This document shows, one piece after another, positions 43,795 to 52,391 of a stretch of DNA of 64,000 nucleotides. The stretch spans positions 30,795 through 94,794 of the forward strand of contig JABSSL010000084.1 in NCBI GenBank assembly GCA_013214355.1, given 5' to 3'. The stretch comes from Saprospiraceae bacterium. GTDB lineage: Bacteria > Bacteroidota > Bacteroidia > Chitinophagales > Saprospiraceae. The notes under the pieces are model-generated. The model was not told where the DNA came from. It saw only the letters and a program-made list of their open reading frames with translations, and did not search any database. Both the position numbers and the translations under genes were made by a program. Numbering within the stretch: position 1 is the first letter of the stretch; each line of letters opens with the position of its first letter.

Positions 43795-44886
43795 ATGGAT
43801 TCAACAATAACTACCTATACGCCTAGAGCGACAACTAAGGTCAAGCCTAAAAGTCAGGTCCGCCTGTACGTTTTCCCGATCATCGCCCTACTATTTATTC
43901 TCTTCTTTTTGCTGGAACTGGGTATCGGTTCTGTCCACATTCCGATCTCTGGCGTCGTAGCCTCACTCTTGGGCTTAGGGCAGGCTGAGGACACTTGGAT
44001 CAAGATCATCAATGAATTACGGATGCCCCGTACGATTGCCGCAGCAGTAGGCGGGGCCGCCCTTGGCACGGCAGGATTGCAGTTACAGACCCTTTTCCGG
44101 AATCCGTTGGCCGGTCCTTGGGCCCTTGGCCTGACCGCGGGGGCGCAACTTGGAGTGGCCTTAGTCGTGACTGCCGCAGCGGTGGTGGGTTCCAGTTTTC
44201 TGGAAAACCTGGCCTTCTTCAGTAATTTGAGCATCGTAGCTGGAGCCATGTTAGGCTGTGTTCTGGTTCTACTCTTGATCGTTGCGGTTGCTCGGCGCGT
44301 GAGTACGATTACACTTTTGATTTTTGGTTTGATGCTAGGCTATCTTGCTCAGGGATTAATCAGCGTCATCCTGCATTTCACCAACCAATCACAGGCGAAA
44401 ATATTTGCAGGCTGGAATGATGGTAGCTTTTCCGGCGTGTACTGGGAGCACTTCCCGATTTTAATCCCGCTAGCAGCCATCGGCCTAATTAGTGGAATGT
44501 TGATGGCGAAGCCGTTGAACGCTTTGCTTTTGGGAGAACGATACGCTCATAGTTTAGGGATATCCGTCAAGCGAACTCGAATCGTAACGCTCACCAGTGC
44601 TGTTTTACTCGCCGCCCCGGTAACGGCCTACTGTGGTCCTATCCTTTTTTTGGGCTTAATTGTCCCGCATCTAGCTCGTGGTCTTTTCAATACATCAGAT
44701 CACCGAGTGCTGATTCCTGGAGTGATGTTGCTGGGAGGTGTAATTGCTTTGGCGGCAGACCTCTTCGTCCATTTGCCTTGGGAACGCCATTTTCTTCACC
44801 TAAATGCAGTGAATGCATTGATTGGGGCACCTGTAGTCATGTGGGTGATCCTTCGTAATCGTAGAATGCGCGGTTTTGAACTATAA
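43795..44886 (+). CDS. FecCD-family ABC transporter permease
   Basis: 363 residues with about nine or ten hydrophobic spans and the FecCD hallmarks: ELRMPRTIAAAVGGAALGTAGLQLQTLFRNPLAGPWALG, an FAGWNDGSFSG segment, and the late GPILFLGLIVPHLARGLF that docks on the ATPase. FecCD permeases import metal-siderophore or cobalamin complexes rather than free ions. It is the only permease for three binding proteins and would act as a homodimer. The ATPase start follows directly after its stop codon. Confidence 0.93.
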   Translation: MDSTITTYTPRATTKVKPKSQVRLYVFPIIALLFILFFLLELGIGSVHIPISGVVASLLGLGQAEDTWIKIINELRMPRTIAAAVGGAALGTAGLQLQTLFRNPLAGPWALGLTAGAQLGVALVVTAAAVVGSSFLENLAFFSNLSIVAGAMLGCVLVLLLIVAVARRVSTITLLIFGLMLGYLAQGLISVILHFTNQSQAKIFAGWNDGSFSGVYWEHFPILIPLAAIGLISGMLMAKPLNALLLGERYAHSLGISVKRTRIVTLTSAVLLAAPVTAYCGPILFLGLIVPHLARGLFNTSDHRVLIPGVMLLGGVIALAADLFVHLPWERHFLHLNAVNALIGAPVVMWVILRNRRMRGFEL

Positions 44887-45897
44887 ATGCTTATGAAAAA
44901 GATTCTACAATTAGAGAACTTAAGTATTGGGTACACCCAACGGAAGCAGCATAAGATAGTAGCCAAGGATATCACAGTCGACTTGTTTGGGGGAGAACTG
45001 GTTTGCCTACTGGGCCCAAATGGGGCGGGCAAATCTACCCTAATGCGTACCATTTCCGGCGCACAAAAGCCATTAGGGGGTCAGGTTTTGTTGGAGGGAA
45101 AGGTGATCCATGACTTACCCGCTCGGCACTTGGCTAAGAAGCTCAGCTTGGTACTAACCGAGCGGGTACAAGGAGGTTTACTTACCGCCTATGAAATCGT
45201 AGCTTTGGGCAGGTACCCGCATACGACTTGGACCGGTAAGCTAACCGATAAAGACCACGACATCATACAATGGTCCATAGAGATGGCGGGGGCAAATGAG
45301 CTGGCCGGACGAATGCTCGCCGAACTGAGTGATGGTGAACGGCAAAAGATCATGGTAGCTCGGGCTTTGGCCCAAGAACCAGAAGTCATGATACTGGACG
45401 AAGTGACCGCCTTTTTGGATTTACCTCGACGAGTAGAGATTATGCAATTACTGCGGAAACTAGCTCATCAGACTGGCAAAGCGATCTTACTATCCACTCA
45501 TGATATGGATCTCGCCCTAAGAAGCGCAGATCGGCTTTGGCTACTGCCCAAAGGAGGAGATCTACAAGTTGGTGCTCCAGAGGATCTAGTATTGAACGGA
45601 GCTTTCGAGCATGCCTTTGCCAGTGAAGGCGTAGCCTTTAATCGCCAAAGTGGTGCCTTTCAAATGTATCAAAGCTATCAACGGACGGTGCAGCTTTCCG
45701 GAAAGGGCGAAGGGATGCTTTGGACCAAGCGTGCGCTAGAACGGGATGGAATTACGGTGAGTGAATCTGCCAATACGATCATTGAAGTACAAAATGATCC
45801 GGATCGCTGGGTTTTACGTAACGGTAATACCTCTCAACAATTTGAAACCATCTACGATTTGATGAGTGGCATCCGACGGGAGGAAGTCACATTATGA
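44887..45897 (+). CDS. ABC transporter ATPase with C-terminal extension
   Basis: 336 residues. Walker A GPNGAGKST, signature LSDGERQK, Walker B EVMILDEVTAFLDL and the switch His in LLSTHDMD are all intact, as in FecE/BtuD-type importers. After about residue 250 an extra 80-residue region follows (QSYQRTVQLSGKGEGMLWTKRALERDG and so on) that is not part of the standard ATPase and may be regulatory. It starts immediately after the permease stop and overlaps the next frame by ATGA. Confidence 0.92.
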   Translation: MLMKKILQLENLSIGYTQRKQHKIVAKDITVDLFGGELVCLLGPNGAGKSTLMRTISGAQKPLGGQVLLEGKVIHDLPARHLAKKLSLVLTERVQGGLLTAYEIVALGRYPHTTWTGKLTDKDHDIIQWSIEMAGANELAGRMLAELSDGERQKIMVARALAQEPEVMILDEVTAFLDLPRRVEIMQLLRKLAHQTGKAILLSTHDMDLALRSADRLWLLPKGGDLQVGAPEDLVLNGAFEHAFASEGVAFNRQSGAFQMYQSYQRTVQLSGKGEGMLWTKRALERDGITVSESANTIIEVQNDPDRWVLRNGNTSQQFETIYDLMSGIRREEVTL

Positions 45898-45959
45898 TAT
45901 CATTTGCTTATGATCGGCCCCAATCCATTTATCCACACAAACCTCAACCCAAGACTTAT

Positions 45960-46901
45960 ATGAAGGCCAGTGCATCCATTCTCCTGCTCAATCTTTTCCT
46001 CAGTATCGCGGCATTGGGACAAAACGGGAAAATATTGGATAGGCAGGTCCTAAATTTCCCAGATTCCATCGTCAATCGCCTAGTGGGAGTGCTGCCAGCG
46101 TTCGAAACGATAAGGTTCTCTAGGCTGATCTATTTATCCGATGGACTAAAAGTCACAGCTTACCTAGCAGAGCCAAGAGCCGAAGGCCAATATCCGTGCA
46201 TTATCGCCAATAGAGGCGGGAATCGTGATTTTGGACAATGGAACCCGATTAGTATAGGTTTCTTCTTGGGCAAGATGGCGAGTTGGGGCTATGTGGTGGT
46301 TGCGAGCCAATATCGAGGGAATGATGGTGGAGAAGGAGTGGAGCAGTTCGGCGGGGATGATGTCAATGATGTGCTCAATCTATTACCTCTGCTAGAGGAG
46401 ATTCCTGCCGCTGACACTTCGCGGATTGGCTTAGAAGGAGGAAGTCGTGGAGGCATGATGGCTTATCAAGCCTTACGTGAAAGCTGTCGTTTCAAGGCTG
46501 CTGCTGTTCTTGCTGGGGTCACCAACTCCTTTACCTCTATCAAGGATCGACCAGAAATGGAAAAGTACGTTTATTCCGAGCTCGTTCCTGATTACGAAAA
46601 CAATAAAGAAGAAGAACTGCAGAGACGTTCAGCTGTGTATTGGGCTGATAAAATCTGCAAAACCACCCCCTTACTTATCATGCACGGTAGCGCAGATTGG
46701 CGCGTCTCCGCACTCCAATCCATGGAATTGGTCCAGAAGTTATACGCTTATCGTCATCCCGTACGCTTTATCCTATTTGAAGGAGCAGACCATGGCGTTC
46801 GGGAATTCCGAAAGGATATGTTTGATGCAATGAAAAGGCACTTTGACTACTATGTCCGGGATGGCAATCCACTGCCGAACATGGAGCCACATGGCCGGTA
46901 A
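45960..46901 (+). CDS. Secreted S9-like alpha/beta-hydrolase (prolyl-oligopeptidase family)
   Basis: About 313 residues from the ATG at 45960, which opens a signal peptide (MKASASILLLNLFLSIAALGQ). An in-frame ATG at 45894 overlaps the ATPase stop and might couple translation, but would place 22 residues ahead of the signal. The S9 catalytic set is visible: nucleophile GGSRGG, acid in HGSADWRV and His in ADHGVREF. It would cleave peptide-like or ester bonds outside the cytoplasm, perhaps on the ligand carried by the importer. Last gene of the import operon. Confidence 0.85.
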   Translation: MKASASILLLNLFLSIAALGQNGKILDRQVLNFPDSIVNRLVGVLPAFETIRFSRLIYLSDGLKVTAYLAEPRAEGQYPCIIANRGGNRDFGQWNPISIGFFLGKMASWGYVVVASQYRGNDGGEGVEQFGGDDVNDVLNLLPLLEEIPAADTSRIGLEGGSRGGMMAYQALRESCRFKAAAVLAGVTNSFTSIKDRPEMEKYVYSELVPDYENNKEEELQRRSAVYWADKICKTTPLLIMHGSADWRVSALQSMELVQKLYAYRHPVRFILFEGADHGVREFRKDMFDAMKRHFDYYVRDGNPLPNMEPHGR

Positions 46902-47089
46902 GGCTAAGGTTTTGGATCCTCCGACCCATCGTATCACAGTAGTTTGACCTCCTAGTTCAGCCAACTTAGTAACGCCCTATGGAAGTACCGTTGTTTCCCA
47001 TTCCGAAAAAGATGGATACTTCCTAATTCCCGTGCCAATAATCCCCGTACACCTAACAGATTTCTCATAAATGTGCTGTCTTGTCATTT

Positions 47090-47116
47090 AAAATAGTTAA
47101 CTAGGTTTACTATTTT
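47090..47116 (+). promoter_or_regulatory. Inverted repeat upstream of the catabolic operon
   Basis: AAAATAGT (47090-47097) and ACTATTTT (47109-47116) form an 8-bp dyad with an 11-nt centre, about 100 bp before the 47212 start. The right arm merges with a -7-like TATTTTG. It is unlike the iron- and zinc-type repeats in the window and may be the operator of a dedicated regulator. The rest of the gap 46902-47211 shows nothing else. Confidence 0.4.
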
Positions 47117-47211
47117 GGCAACAATGGGTGAAAATCCATAGCTCATGGCTAGTCATCGGGTAGCTAATCGGAACCCTTTATTTGATCACCAATAACAAGA
47201 CAAATAGTCCA

Positions 47212-47889
47212 ATGCAAACAACTGATAAAACCGCTAAGGAAATCTATCTTGAAGTAAAAGCCAATCCTGCCCGCAAACGCTTTGGTTTCGGCCGTAAGGC
47301 GGCCTTGGTTAATATTGATCTTCAAAAAGCCTATACCAGAACCGATTTGTTCACTACGGCCTATGAAAATGATCCAAAGCAAATGGACTATGTCAATGGG
47401 CTGGTGCAGCGTTTTCGGCAGCTCAACTGGCCCGTAGTGTGGACCTACGTAGCCTATGTAGGCTCTGGTGAAGATGCTGGCGTTTGGGGTACGCGAACGG
47501 ATACCCCCAATAGTCTCCAAAACATAAAATACGGTTCAGTCCGGTCAGAATTGGATGATCGCTTAGATATAAATCGAGAAACGGATATCATTTACGATAA
47601 GAAGATGCCTTCGCCTTTCTTTGAAACGCCTCTACAATCGCTATTGATCTGGCATCAAGTCGACACGATTATCCTTACCGGCGGCTCTACTTCAGGTTGT
47701 GTCAGAGCAGCTGGGGTAGATTCCTTATCAAGAGGGTATCGTACAATTGTTCCGGAAGAATGCGTGGCCGACAAGCACGAGAGTTATCACTATGCTAATC
47801 TGACCGATTTGTCCCTTAAGTATTGCGATGTGATGGGCGTGCAAGAGGTGTACGCTTGGTTAGACGATCAGCTTGGTTCTGTTGGATAA
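47212..47889 (+). CDS. Isochorismatase-fold cysteine hydrolase, N-carbamoylsarcosine-amidase-like
   Basis: About 225 residues from the ATG at 47212 (an in-frame TTG lies at 47182). The catalytic triad of the family is clear: Asp in ALVNIDLQKAY, Lys in YDKKMPSPFFET, and Cys in GGSTSGCVRAAGVDSLSRGY. The K-x-x-x-S-x-F-x-x-T and GCVRA-x-x-D patterns resemble N-carbamoylsarcosine amidohydrolase more than isochorismatase or nicotinamidase. It would release ammonia and CO2 from an N-carbamoyl amino acid. No signal peptide, so it is cytosolic. It leads an operon with two PuuE-like enzymes. Confidence 0.85.
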   Translation: MQTTDKTAKEIYLEVKANPARKRFGFGRKAALVNIDLQKAYTRTDLFTTAYENDPKQMDYVNGLVQRFRQLNWPVVWTYVAYVGSGEDAGVWGTRTDTPNSLQNIKYGSVRSELDDRLDINRETDIIYDKKMPSPFFETPLQSLLIWHQVDTIILTGGSTSGCVRAAGVDSLSRGYRTIVPEECVADKHESYHYANLTDLSLKYCDVMGVQEVYAWLDDQLGSVG

Positions 47890-47950
47890 CTTCCAAATTC
47901 TGGGCTAGTAACAAACTTCCAAAGCAAATTTAAGCCTAACCTACAAGCAT

Positions 47951-48886
47951 ATGAAAGAAGATCCAGGATATTACGACTATTGGCCGTATGAAAATCGTCC
48001 AAAAATAGAATGGCCAAATGGTGCGCAACTAGCCTTTTGGGTAGCACCTAATATTGAATACTACGAGCTAGATCCTCCGGCCAATCCCTATCGGACGCCC
48101 TGGCCACAGCCACATCCTGCAGTATCAGGATATTCCATCCGAGACTGGGGCAATCGGGTCGGGCATATCCGGCAGATGGAGCTGCTCGATAAGTACGGTA
48201 TTCGAGGTTCTATATCACTGTCGGCTGCCTTATGTGATCATCATCCAGAGATCATTGACATGTGTGAAGAACGCAACTGGGAATTCTTTAGTCATGGCGT
48301 CTACAACACGCGTTATACCTATGGCATGAATGAGCAACAGGAACGAGATATGATCAAAGATGCCATGGAAAGTATTCTGAAGCACACGGGACAAAAGTGC
48401 GCGGGCTATCTTGCTCCCGCCTTGTCTCATTCCGAATTGACGTTGGATCTATTTGCTGAAGTAGGTACCGAAATGTTTGGTGCGGAAGGAGGCTTTTATT
48501 CTTGCGATCTATTCCATGATGATCAACCGACGCCTATCCATTTGCGCTCCGGTAAACGTTTTGTATCCATTCCCTATTCTCTGGAGATGAATGACACGAT
48601 TGCTTATTTGGTACAAAAAGTGCCCCCCAGACAATATGGCAAGGCTTTGAAGGACAACTTCGACCGCCTTTACGCGGAGGGCGCTGAAAGTGGTACGATC
48701 ATGTGTATCCCCACCCATAACTATCAGGTGAGTTGTGCGCATCGGATCAAGGCATATGAAGAGGCGCTAGAATACATCACAGGTCATAGCAAGGTTTGGG
48801 TTACCACCGGAAGAGAAATTGCTAGCTATTACCTCGAACACTACTATGACGCTGCCTTGGCTGATATTTCTGCTAAACAGATTTAA
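47951..48886 (+). CDS. PuuE-like polysaccharide-deacetylase-fold protein 1
   Basis: 311 residues of the NodB-like fold in the PuuE (metal-independent allantoinase) branch: YDYWPYENRPKIEWPNGAQLAFWVAPN at the N terminus, SIRDWGNRVG, FFSHGVYNTRYTYG, GYLAPALSHSELTLDLFAE and the late IPTHNYQVSCAHRIKAYEEAL. The usual first TFDD metal motif is absent, as in PuuE. Such proteins open cyclic ureides or hydrolyse amide or acetamido bonds. It lies 61 bp after the carbamoyl-amidase gene and 11 bp before a paralogue. No signal peptide. Confidence 0.85.
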   Translation: MKEDPGYYDYWPYENRPKIEWPNGAQLAFWVAPNIEYYELDPPANPYRTPWPQPHPAVSGYSIRDWGNRVGHIRQMELLDKYGIRGSISLSAALCDHHPEIIDMCEERNWEFFSHGVYNTRYTYGMNEQQERDMIKDAMESILKHTGQKCAGYLAPALSHSELTLDLFAEVGTEMFGAEGGFYSCDLFHDDQPTPIHLRSGKRFVSIPYSLEMNDTIAYLVQKVPPRQYGKALKDNFDRLYAEGAESGTIMCIPTHNYQVSCAHRIKAYEEALEYITGHSKVWVTTGREIASYYLEHYYDAALADISAKQI

Positions 48887-48897
48887 AAGGAAGACGC

Positions 48898-49815
48898 ATG
48901 TCCAAACTAGATAACAAGTATTTACACTATCCTCATCGTTCCTATGGCATGGACCACAATCGGTATGAATGGTCTATGCTAAGCACTCGTCCTAAAGTAT
49001 CTTGGCCCGAAGGAAAGTTGCTAGCTTTATGGGTTAATGTAGGCTTACAGTTTTTCCCACTCAATCAGAGGGGAGTCCCGTTCAAGGTACCGGGTGGGAT
49101 GACCAAACCCTATCCAGATCTCAGGCACTACAGTTTAAGAGACTATGGTAATAGGGTAGGAATTTATCGTTTCCTTAAGGCATTTGACCAATACGGTATC
49201 AAGCCGACTTTTGCCGTGAGTACCCGACTTGCAGAGCGGACGCCCTACCTCATAGACAAGATCAAGGAAAGGGGGGATGAGATCATCTGTCATGGTTATC
49301 ATATGGATGCTTTACATTATGGTGGACAGGACAAAGTTGAAGAGGCAGAGCTAGTTGAGAAGGCACTCGATGGCTTGCGTAAGATGACAGGACAGGATGT
49401 AAAGGGATGGATTAGTCCTGCGAAAAATGAATCAGCAAATACGCCGGATCTATTGGCGGCTAACGGCATTACATATTTTTGTGATTGGGTCAATGATGAT
49501 ATGCCTTATGTCTTTCAAACTCAACATGGTCCGATCACGGCCATGCCTTTATCCACTGAATTAGAGGATTACTTCATCATTCTGAACAACCTGCACTCAG
49601 CAGAATCTTGGGCCGAGCAGATTTGCGATGCTTGCGACTTTTTACTGCAAGAAGCAAAAACGCAGGGAGGACGAATACTTTCCTTAAATATTCATCCTTG
49701 GGTATTGGGGCAGCCTCACCGAATTGGCCAGTTGGAAAAGGTACTGGATTACATATGTTCAAAAAGGGAGGTTTGGCCTGCCTATGCAGGAGAGATTTTA
49801 GCAGCATTCAAGTAG
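48898..49815 (+). CDS. PuuE-like polysaccharide-deacetylase-fold protein 2
   Basis: 305 residues, paralogous to the preceding gene: NRYEWSMLSTRPKVSWPEGKLLALWVN, SLRDYGNRVG, EIICHGYHMDALHYGG, GWISPAKNESANTPDLL, and SLNIHPWVLGQPHRIGQLEKVLDYI. It keeps a H-G-Y-H pair and the late HP that the first copy lacks, so the two active sites differ and they may handle different substrates or form a hetero-oligomer. Cytosolic. Allantoinase proper is one possibility, but no other purine-catabolic gene is present. Confidence 0.85.
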   Translation: MSKLDNKYLHYPHRSYGMDHNRYEWSMLSTRPKVSWPEGKLLALWVNVGLQFFPLNQRGVPFKVPGGMTKPYPDLRHYSLRDYGNRVGIYRFLKAFDQYGIKPTFAVSTRLAERTPYLIDKIKERGDEIICHGYHMDALHYGGQDKVEEAELVEKALDGLRKMTGQDVKGWISPAKNESANTPDLLAANGITYFCDWVNDDMPYVFQTQHGPITAMPLSTELEDYFIILNNLHSAESWAEQICDACDFLLQEAKTQGGRILSLNIHPWVLGQPHRIGQLEKVLDYICSKREVWPAYAGEILAAFK

Positions 49816-49892
49816 TATCACAATAGCAGGATAATCAATAAACTATTGGAAAGATCCATTTAGCTTGAATTTGCGCTAAAACGCAAAATCAT

Positions 49893-51107
49893 ATGAAGCA
49901 AAATAGGAGGCGATTCATCTATACCAGCTGCACCGGATTGATAAGTACGCTGCTCAGTCCTAAGGTATTGAGTACTGACCTTTTCCATGCTCAAATGCGA
50001 CCTGACAGCAAACCCTGGATAGAACTGTCTCAATCCGCTTACCTTTACAATGCGGCACAAATTAGTAAGATGGCAAACGGCAAGCCTGTTGTAGCCGTGC
50101 TAAAAAATAACGCCTACGGCTTAGGGGATGTACAGGTAGCCAAAATACTGAGCCCTTCTGCCCATATTGCAGCAATAGCTGTAGTTAAGGACGAACGTGC
50201 ACTAGCCATTAGAGCGGCAGGAATATCGAAGTCAATATTACTGATGGGCGATTTTGATCGTGCACTAGCCAGTACACTTGTCCAGCAGGAGATCACCTTA
50301 AGCATCTTTTCCAAGGATTCGCTCAAAAAGGTAAGCGCACTAAGCCAGCAAAGCAAGAAGCCCATTAAAGTAGCACTGTATATCGATACGGGTTTGGGAA
50401 GAATGGGAATTCCCTACCAGGAAGTGCCGAAAATTGCGCAGGCAATTGCCGAGAACGATCGTTTGAGTATTAGCCAAACCTTTTCCACCCTTACCACACC
50501 CCAAGACTTCGCCAAAGAGCAAATTCAGCGCTTTGAGCAGATCATTAAAGCCTTGGACAAGGCCGGTATATCGACCGGTCTAAAACACCTGGCCCCGTCC
50601 TATTCTATACTAGATCTATCAGCATCCCACCAGGAAGCGGTGCGCCCTGGGATTCTGTTACATGGCTCATTTCCAGGAGCAAAAATGCAGCAAGCAAAGC
50701 AGTTCCCTCTTCAGTTGTCTTATCGACTGAAAGCACCAGTGATTAGGCTAGAAAGGCTGAAGACTGGTGACACCATCGGCTTTTCTCGCTTCTACAAGGT
50801 GGAAAAGGACGAATGGATTGCCACGCTTCCCATTGGATGGGCAGATGGATATAATAGCGGTGCCGAAAATGGAGCCAAGGTATTACTTCGGGGGCAACTC
50901 TATCCGGTCGTAAATGTGAATGCAAGTCATGCCAATATCGCTCTAGGGGCTAAGACTACTATGAAGGTGGGTGATATTGCGACCTTAATCGGTCCGGAGC
51001 AGCCAGAAATCACACCGGAAGGATTTGGTGAGCTTGTCAAAGGACATAATTATTTACAAATCAACTACAAAGAATCCATTTCTAAGCAGATTTATGAGAA
51101 CTTTTAG
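49893..51107 (+). CDS. Tat-exported alanine-racemase-fold PLP protein, non-canonical
   Basis: 404 residues. The N terminus MKQNRRRFIYTSCTG is a twin-arginine signal. The fold-type III core is present: PLP lysine in VAVLKNNAYGLG (K71, with Y75), a DTGLGRMG segment and VRPGILLHG. Several residues of canonical Alr are changed: the catalytic tyrosine of the GYADG motif is Trp (PIGWADGY, W316), the THFA motif reads QTFS, and the CMDQ loop reads NASHAN. It may not be an alanine racemase but another PLP enzyme on an amino-acid-like substrate. It is in the catabolic operon and overlaps the next gene by 14 bp. Confidence 0.85.
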   Translation: MKQNRRRFIYTSCTGLISTLLSPKVLSTDLFHAQMRPDSKPWIELSQSAYLYNAAQISKMANGKPVVAVLKNNAYGLGDVQVAKILSPSAHIAAIAVVKDERALAIRAAGISKSILLMGDFDRALASTLVQQEITLSIFSKDSLKKVSALSQQSKKPIKVALYIDTGLGRMGIPYQEVPKIAQAIAENDRLSISQTFSTLTTPQDFAKEQIQRFEQIIKALDKAGISTGLKHLAPSYSILDLSASHQEAVRPGILLHGSFPGAKMQQAKQFPLQLSYRLKAPVIRLERLKTGDTIGFSRFYKVEKDEWIATLPIGWADGYNSGAENGAKVLLRGQLYPVVNVNASHANIALGAKTTMKVGDIATLIGPEQPEITPEGFGELVKGHNYLQINYKESISKQIYENF

Positions 51108-51930
51108 TCTATTGTTGGTCTTCTTTTTAGCTCACTCTTTATGGAGTCAAGCAGACTACTTCACTTTACAAGATGGTGCAAAACTATACGTGGAAGTAAG
51201 TGGTAAAGGACAGCCCATGCTATTCATCCCGGGTTGGACCATGACCCATAAATTCTTTGAGCAACAGAAGGAACATTTTTCAAAAAACTACCAGGTGATT
51301 ACCTACGACCCGAGAGGGCAGGGAAGAGCAGATAAAACCACCTATAAGAACAATTATGCAGCACACGCAGCGGACTTAAGAGCATTGATCCTGGAGAAAG
51401 GATGGAATGAAATTGTATTAGTGGGTTGGTCGAGTGGCTGTCTGACTATGTTTGAGTACTTGAGGGCCTATGGGACCGACCGCATGGCCAAGCTGGTATT
51501 TATTGATGAACCCCCGAAATGGGTAGGAAACCCGAAGGAAGAATGGGTGTATGGCACTTTTGATGGTTACAGAAATACCTTAAAAGGTATGCTGGCCAAA
51601 CCTTCCGATCCAAATGGCATCATTGATTGGATGCTCAACGACCCTATTGAAAGTAGCACTAGATCCTGGATGCGAGAAGAGATTCTCATGACTCCTCCTC
51701 ACGTGGCCTTGAGCTTGTACATCGATGGGATAGCCTGCGATTACAATGAAGAAGTCCGTAAACTTTCAATCCCTAGTCTATTCATGATCAGAGAATCTTG
51801 GTATGATCAGGGCAATGAATGGCTCAAAACAAATGCACCTCAAGCTGAGGTAACCTCCATTTCGAGCCATGCCATGTTTTGGGAGCGACCTAAGGTCTTT
51901 AACGAGAAGTTATCCGACTTTTTGAAATAA
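51094..51930 (+). CDS. Secreted alpha/beta-hydrolase
   Basis: About 278 residues from the ATG at 51094, inside the end of the racemase-like gene, which opens a signal peptide (MRTFSLLLVFFLAHSLWSQ). Fold motifs: PMLFIPGWTMTH, YDPRGQGRADK, nucleophile VGWSSGCLTM, and the late SHAMFWERP with the catalytic His. Cleaves an ester, amide or C-C bond on an unknown substrate. It ends the operon begun by the carbamoyl-amidase-like gene and converges with a membrane-protein gene. Confidence 0.87.
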   Translation: MRTFSLLLVFFLAHSLWSQADYFTLQDGAKLYVEVSGKGQPMLFIPGWTMTHKFFEQQKEHFSKNYQVITYDPRGQGRADKTTYKNNYAAHAADLRALILEKGWNEIVLVGWSSGCLTMFEYLRAYGTDRMAKLVFIDEPPKWVGNPKEEWVYGTFDGYRNTLKGMLAKPSDPNGIIDWMLNDPIESSTRSWMREEILMTPPHVALSLYIDGIACDYNEEVRKLSIPSLFMIRESWYDQGNEWLKTNAPQAEVTSISSHAMFWERPKVFNEKLSDFLK

Positions 51931-51970
51931 AAAGTCTTGTGTAACGAAGACGCGAATCCTCAGATTGTTC

Positions 51971-52360
51971 CTAGGCGGACCGGATCTCTTTACGCATAAT
52001 CTGCTGTATGAGGAGTATAGCTCCAAGTGTAGCTACGCCAAGCAATACTGGACTAGTGCCAAACATCAAGATCAGGGAGCTAGACCAAAAACTTGCTGCT
52101 GTGCCCACTACAAAACGGTAATCAAAATTAAGTCCGTAGAGCAATAACGTTAAAAAGAGAAAACACGTTTTGGACCAGTATACCTTGTTGGCATCCATAA
52201 GCATTTCTGCCTCCGTAGCGGCATCACTATAGGTGGCGAAGATATTAATGCCGTCCCCAAACCACAGCCGAAGGGTCATATTGAGGATCAGATAAGCATA
52301 ACTTATGATAAGTAAATAGAAGGCCCAATTAGTTCGGATTTTATACCGTAGCGTTTTCAT
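51971..52360 (-). CDS. Small membrane protein of unknown function
   Basis: About 129 residues from the ATG at 52360, with four predicted membrane segments (FYLLIISYAYLILNMTL, FLFLTLLLYGL, FVVGTAASFWSSSLILMF, VLLGVATLGAILLI). An ATG at 52390 is also possible and is preceded by the stop of the fused oxidase gene with a 1-bp gap. A run of nine T lies at 52371-52379 just ahead of the chosen start. It is probably cotranscribed with the PhlG-oxidase fusion, and could anchor or serve it. No family recognised. Confidence 0.7.
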   Translation of the reverse strand: MKTLRYKIRTNWAFYLLIISYAYLILNMTLRLWFGDGINIFATYSDAATEAEMLMDANKVYWSKTCFLFLTLLLYGLNFDYRFVVGTAASFWSSSLILMFGTSPVLLGVATLGAILLIQQIMRKEIRSA

Positions 52361-52391
52361 TTTCAATTCTTTTTTTTTGCATAAAGACATG

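Noticed and set aside
47951..49815. Chitin or peptidoglycan deacetylases.
   Set aside because: Both proteins lack the first TFDD metal motif and export signals and follow the PuuE-type N-terminal pattern instead.
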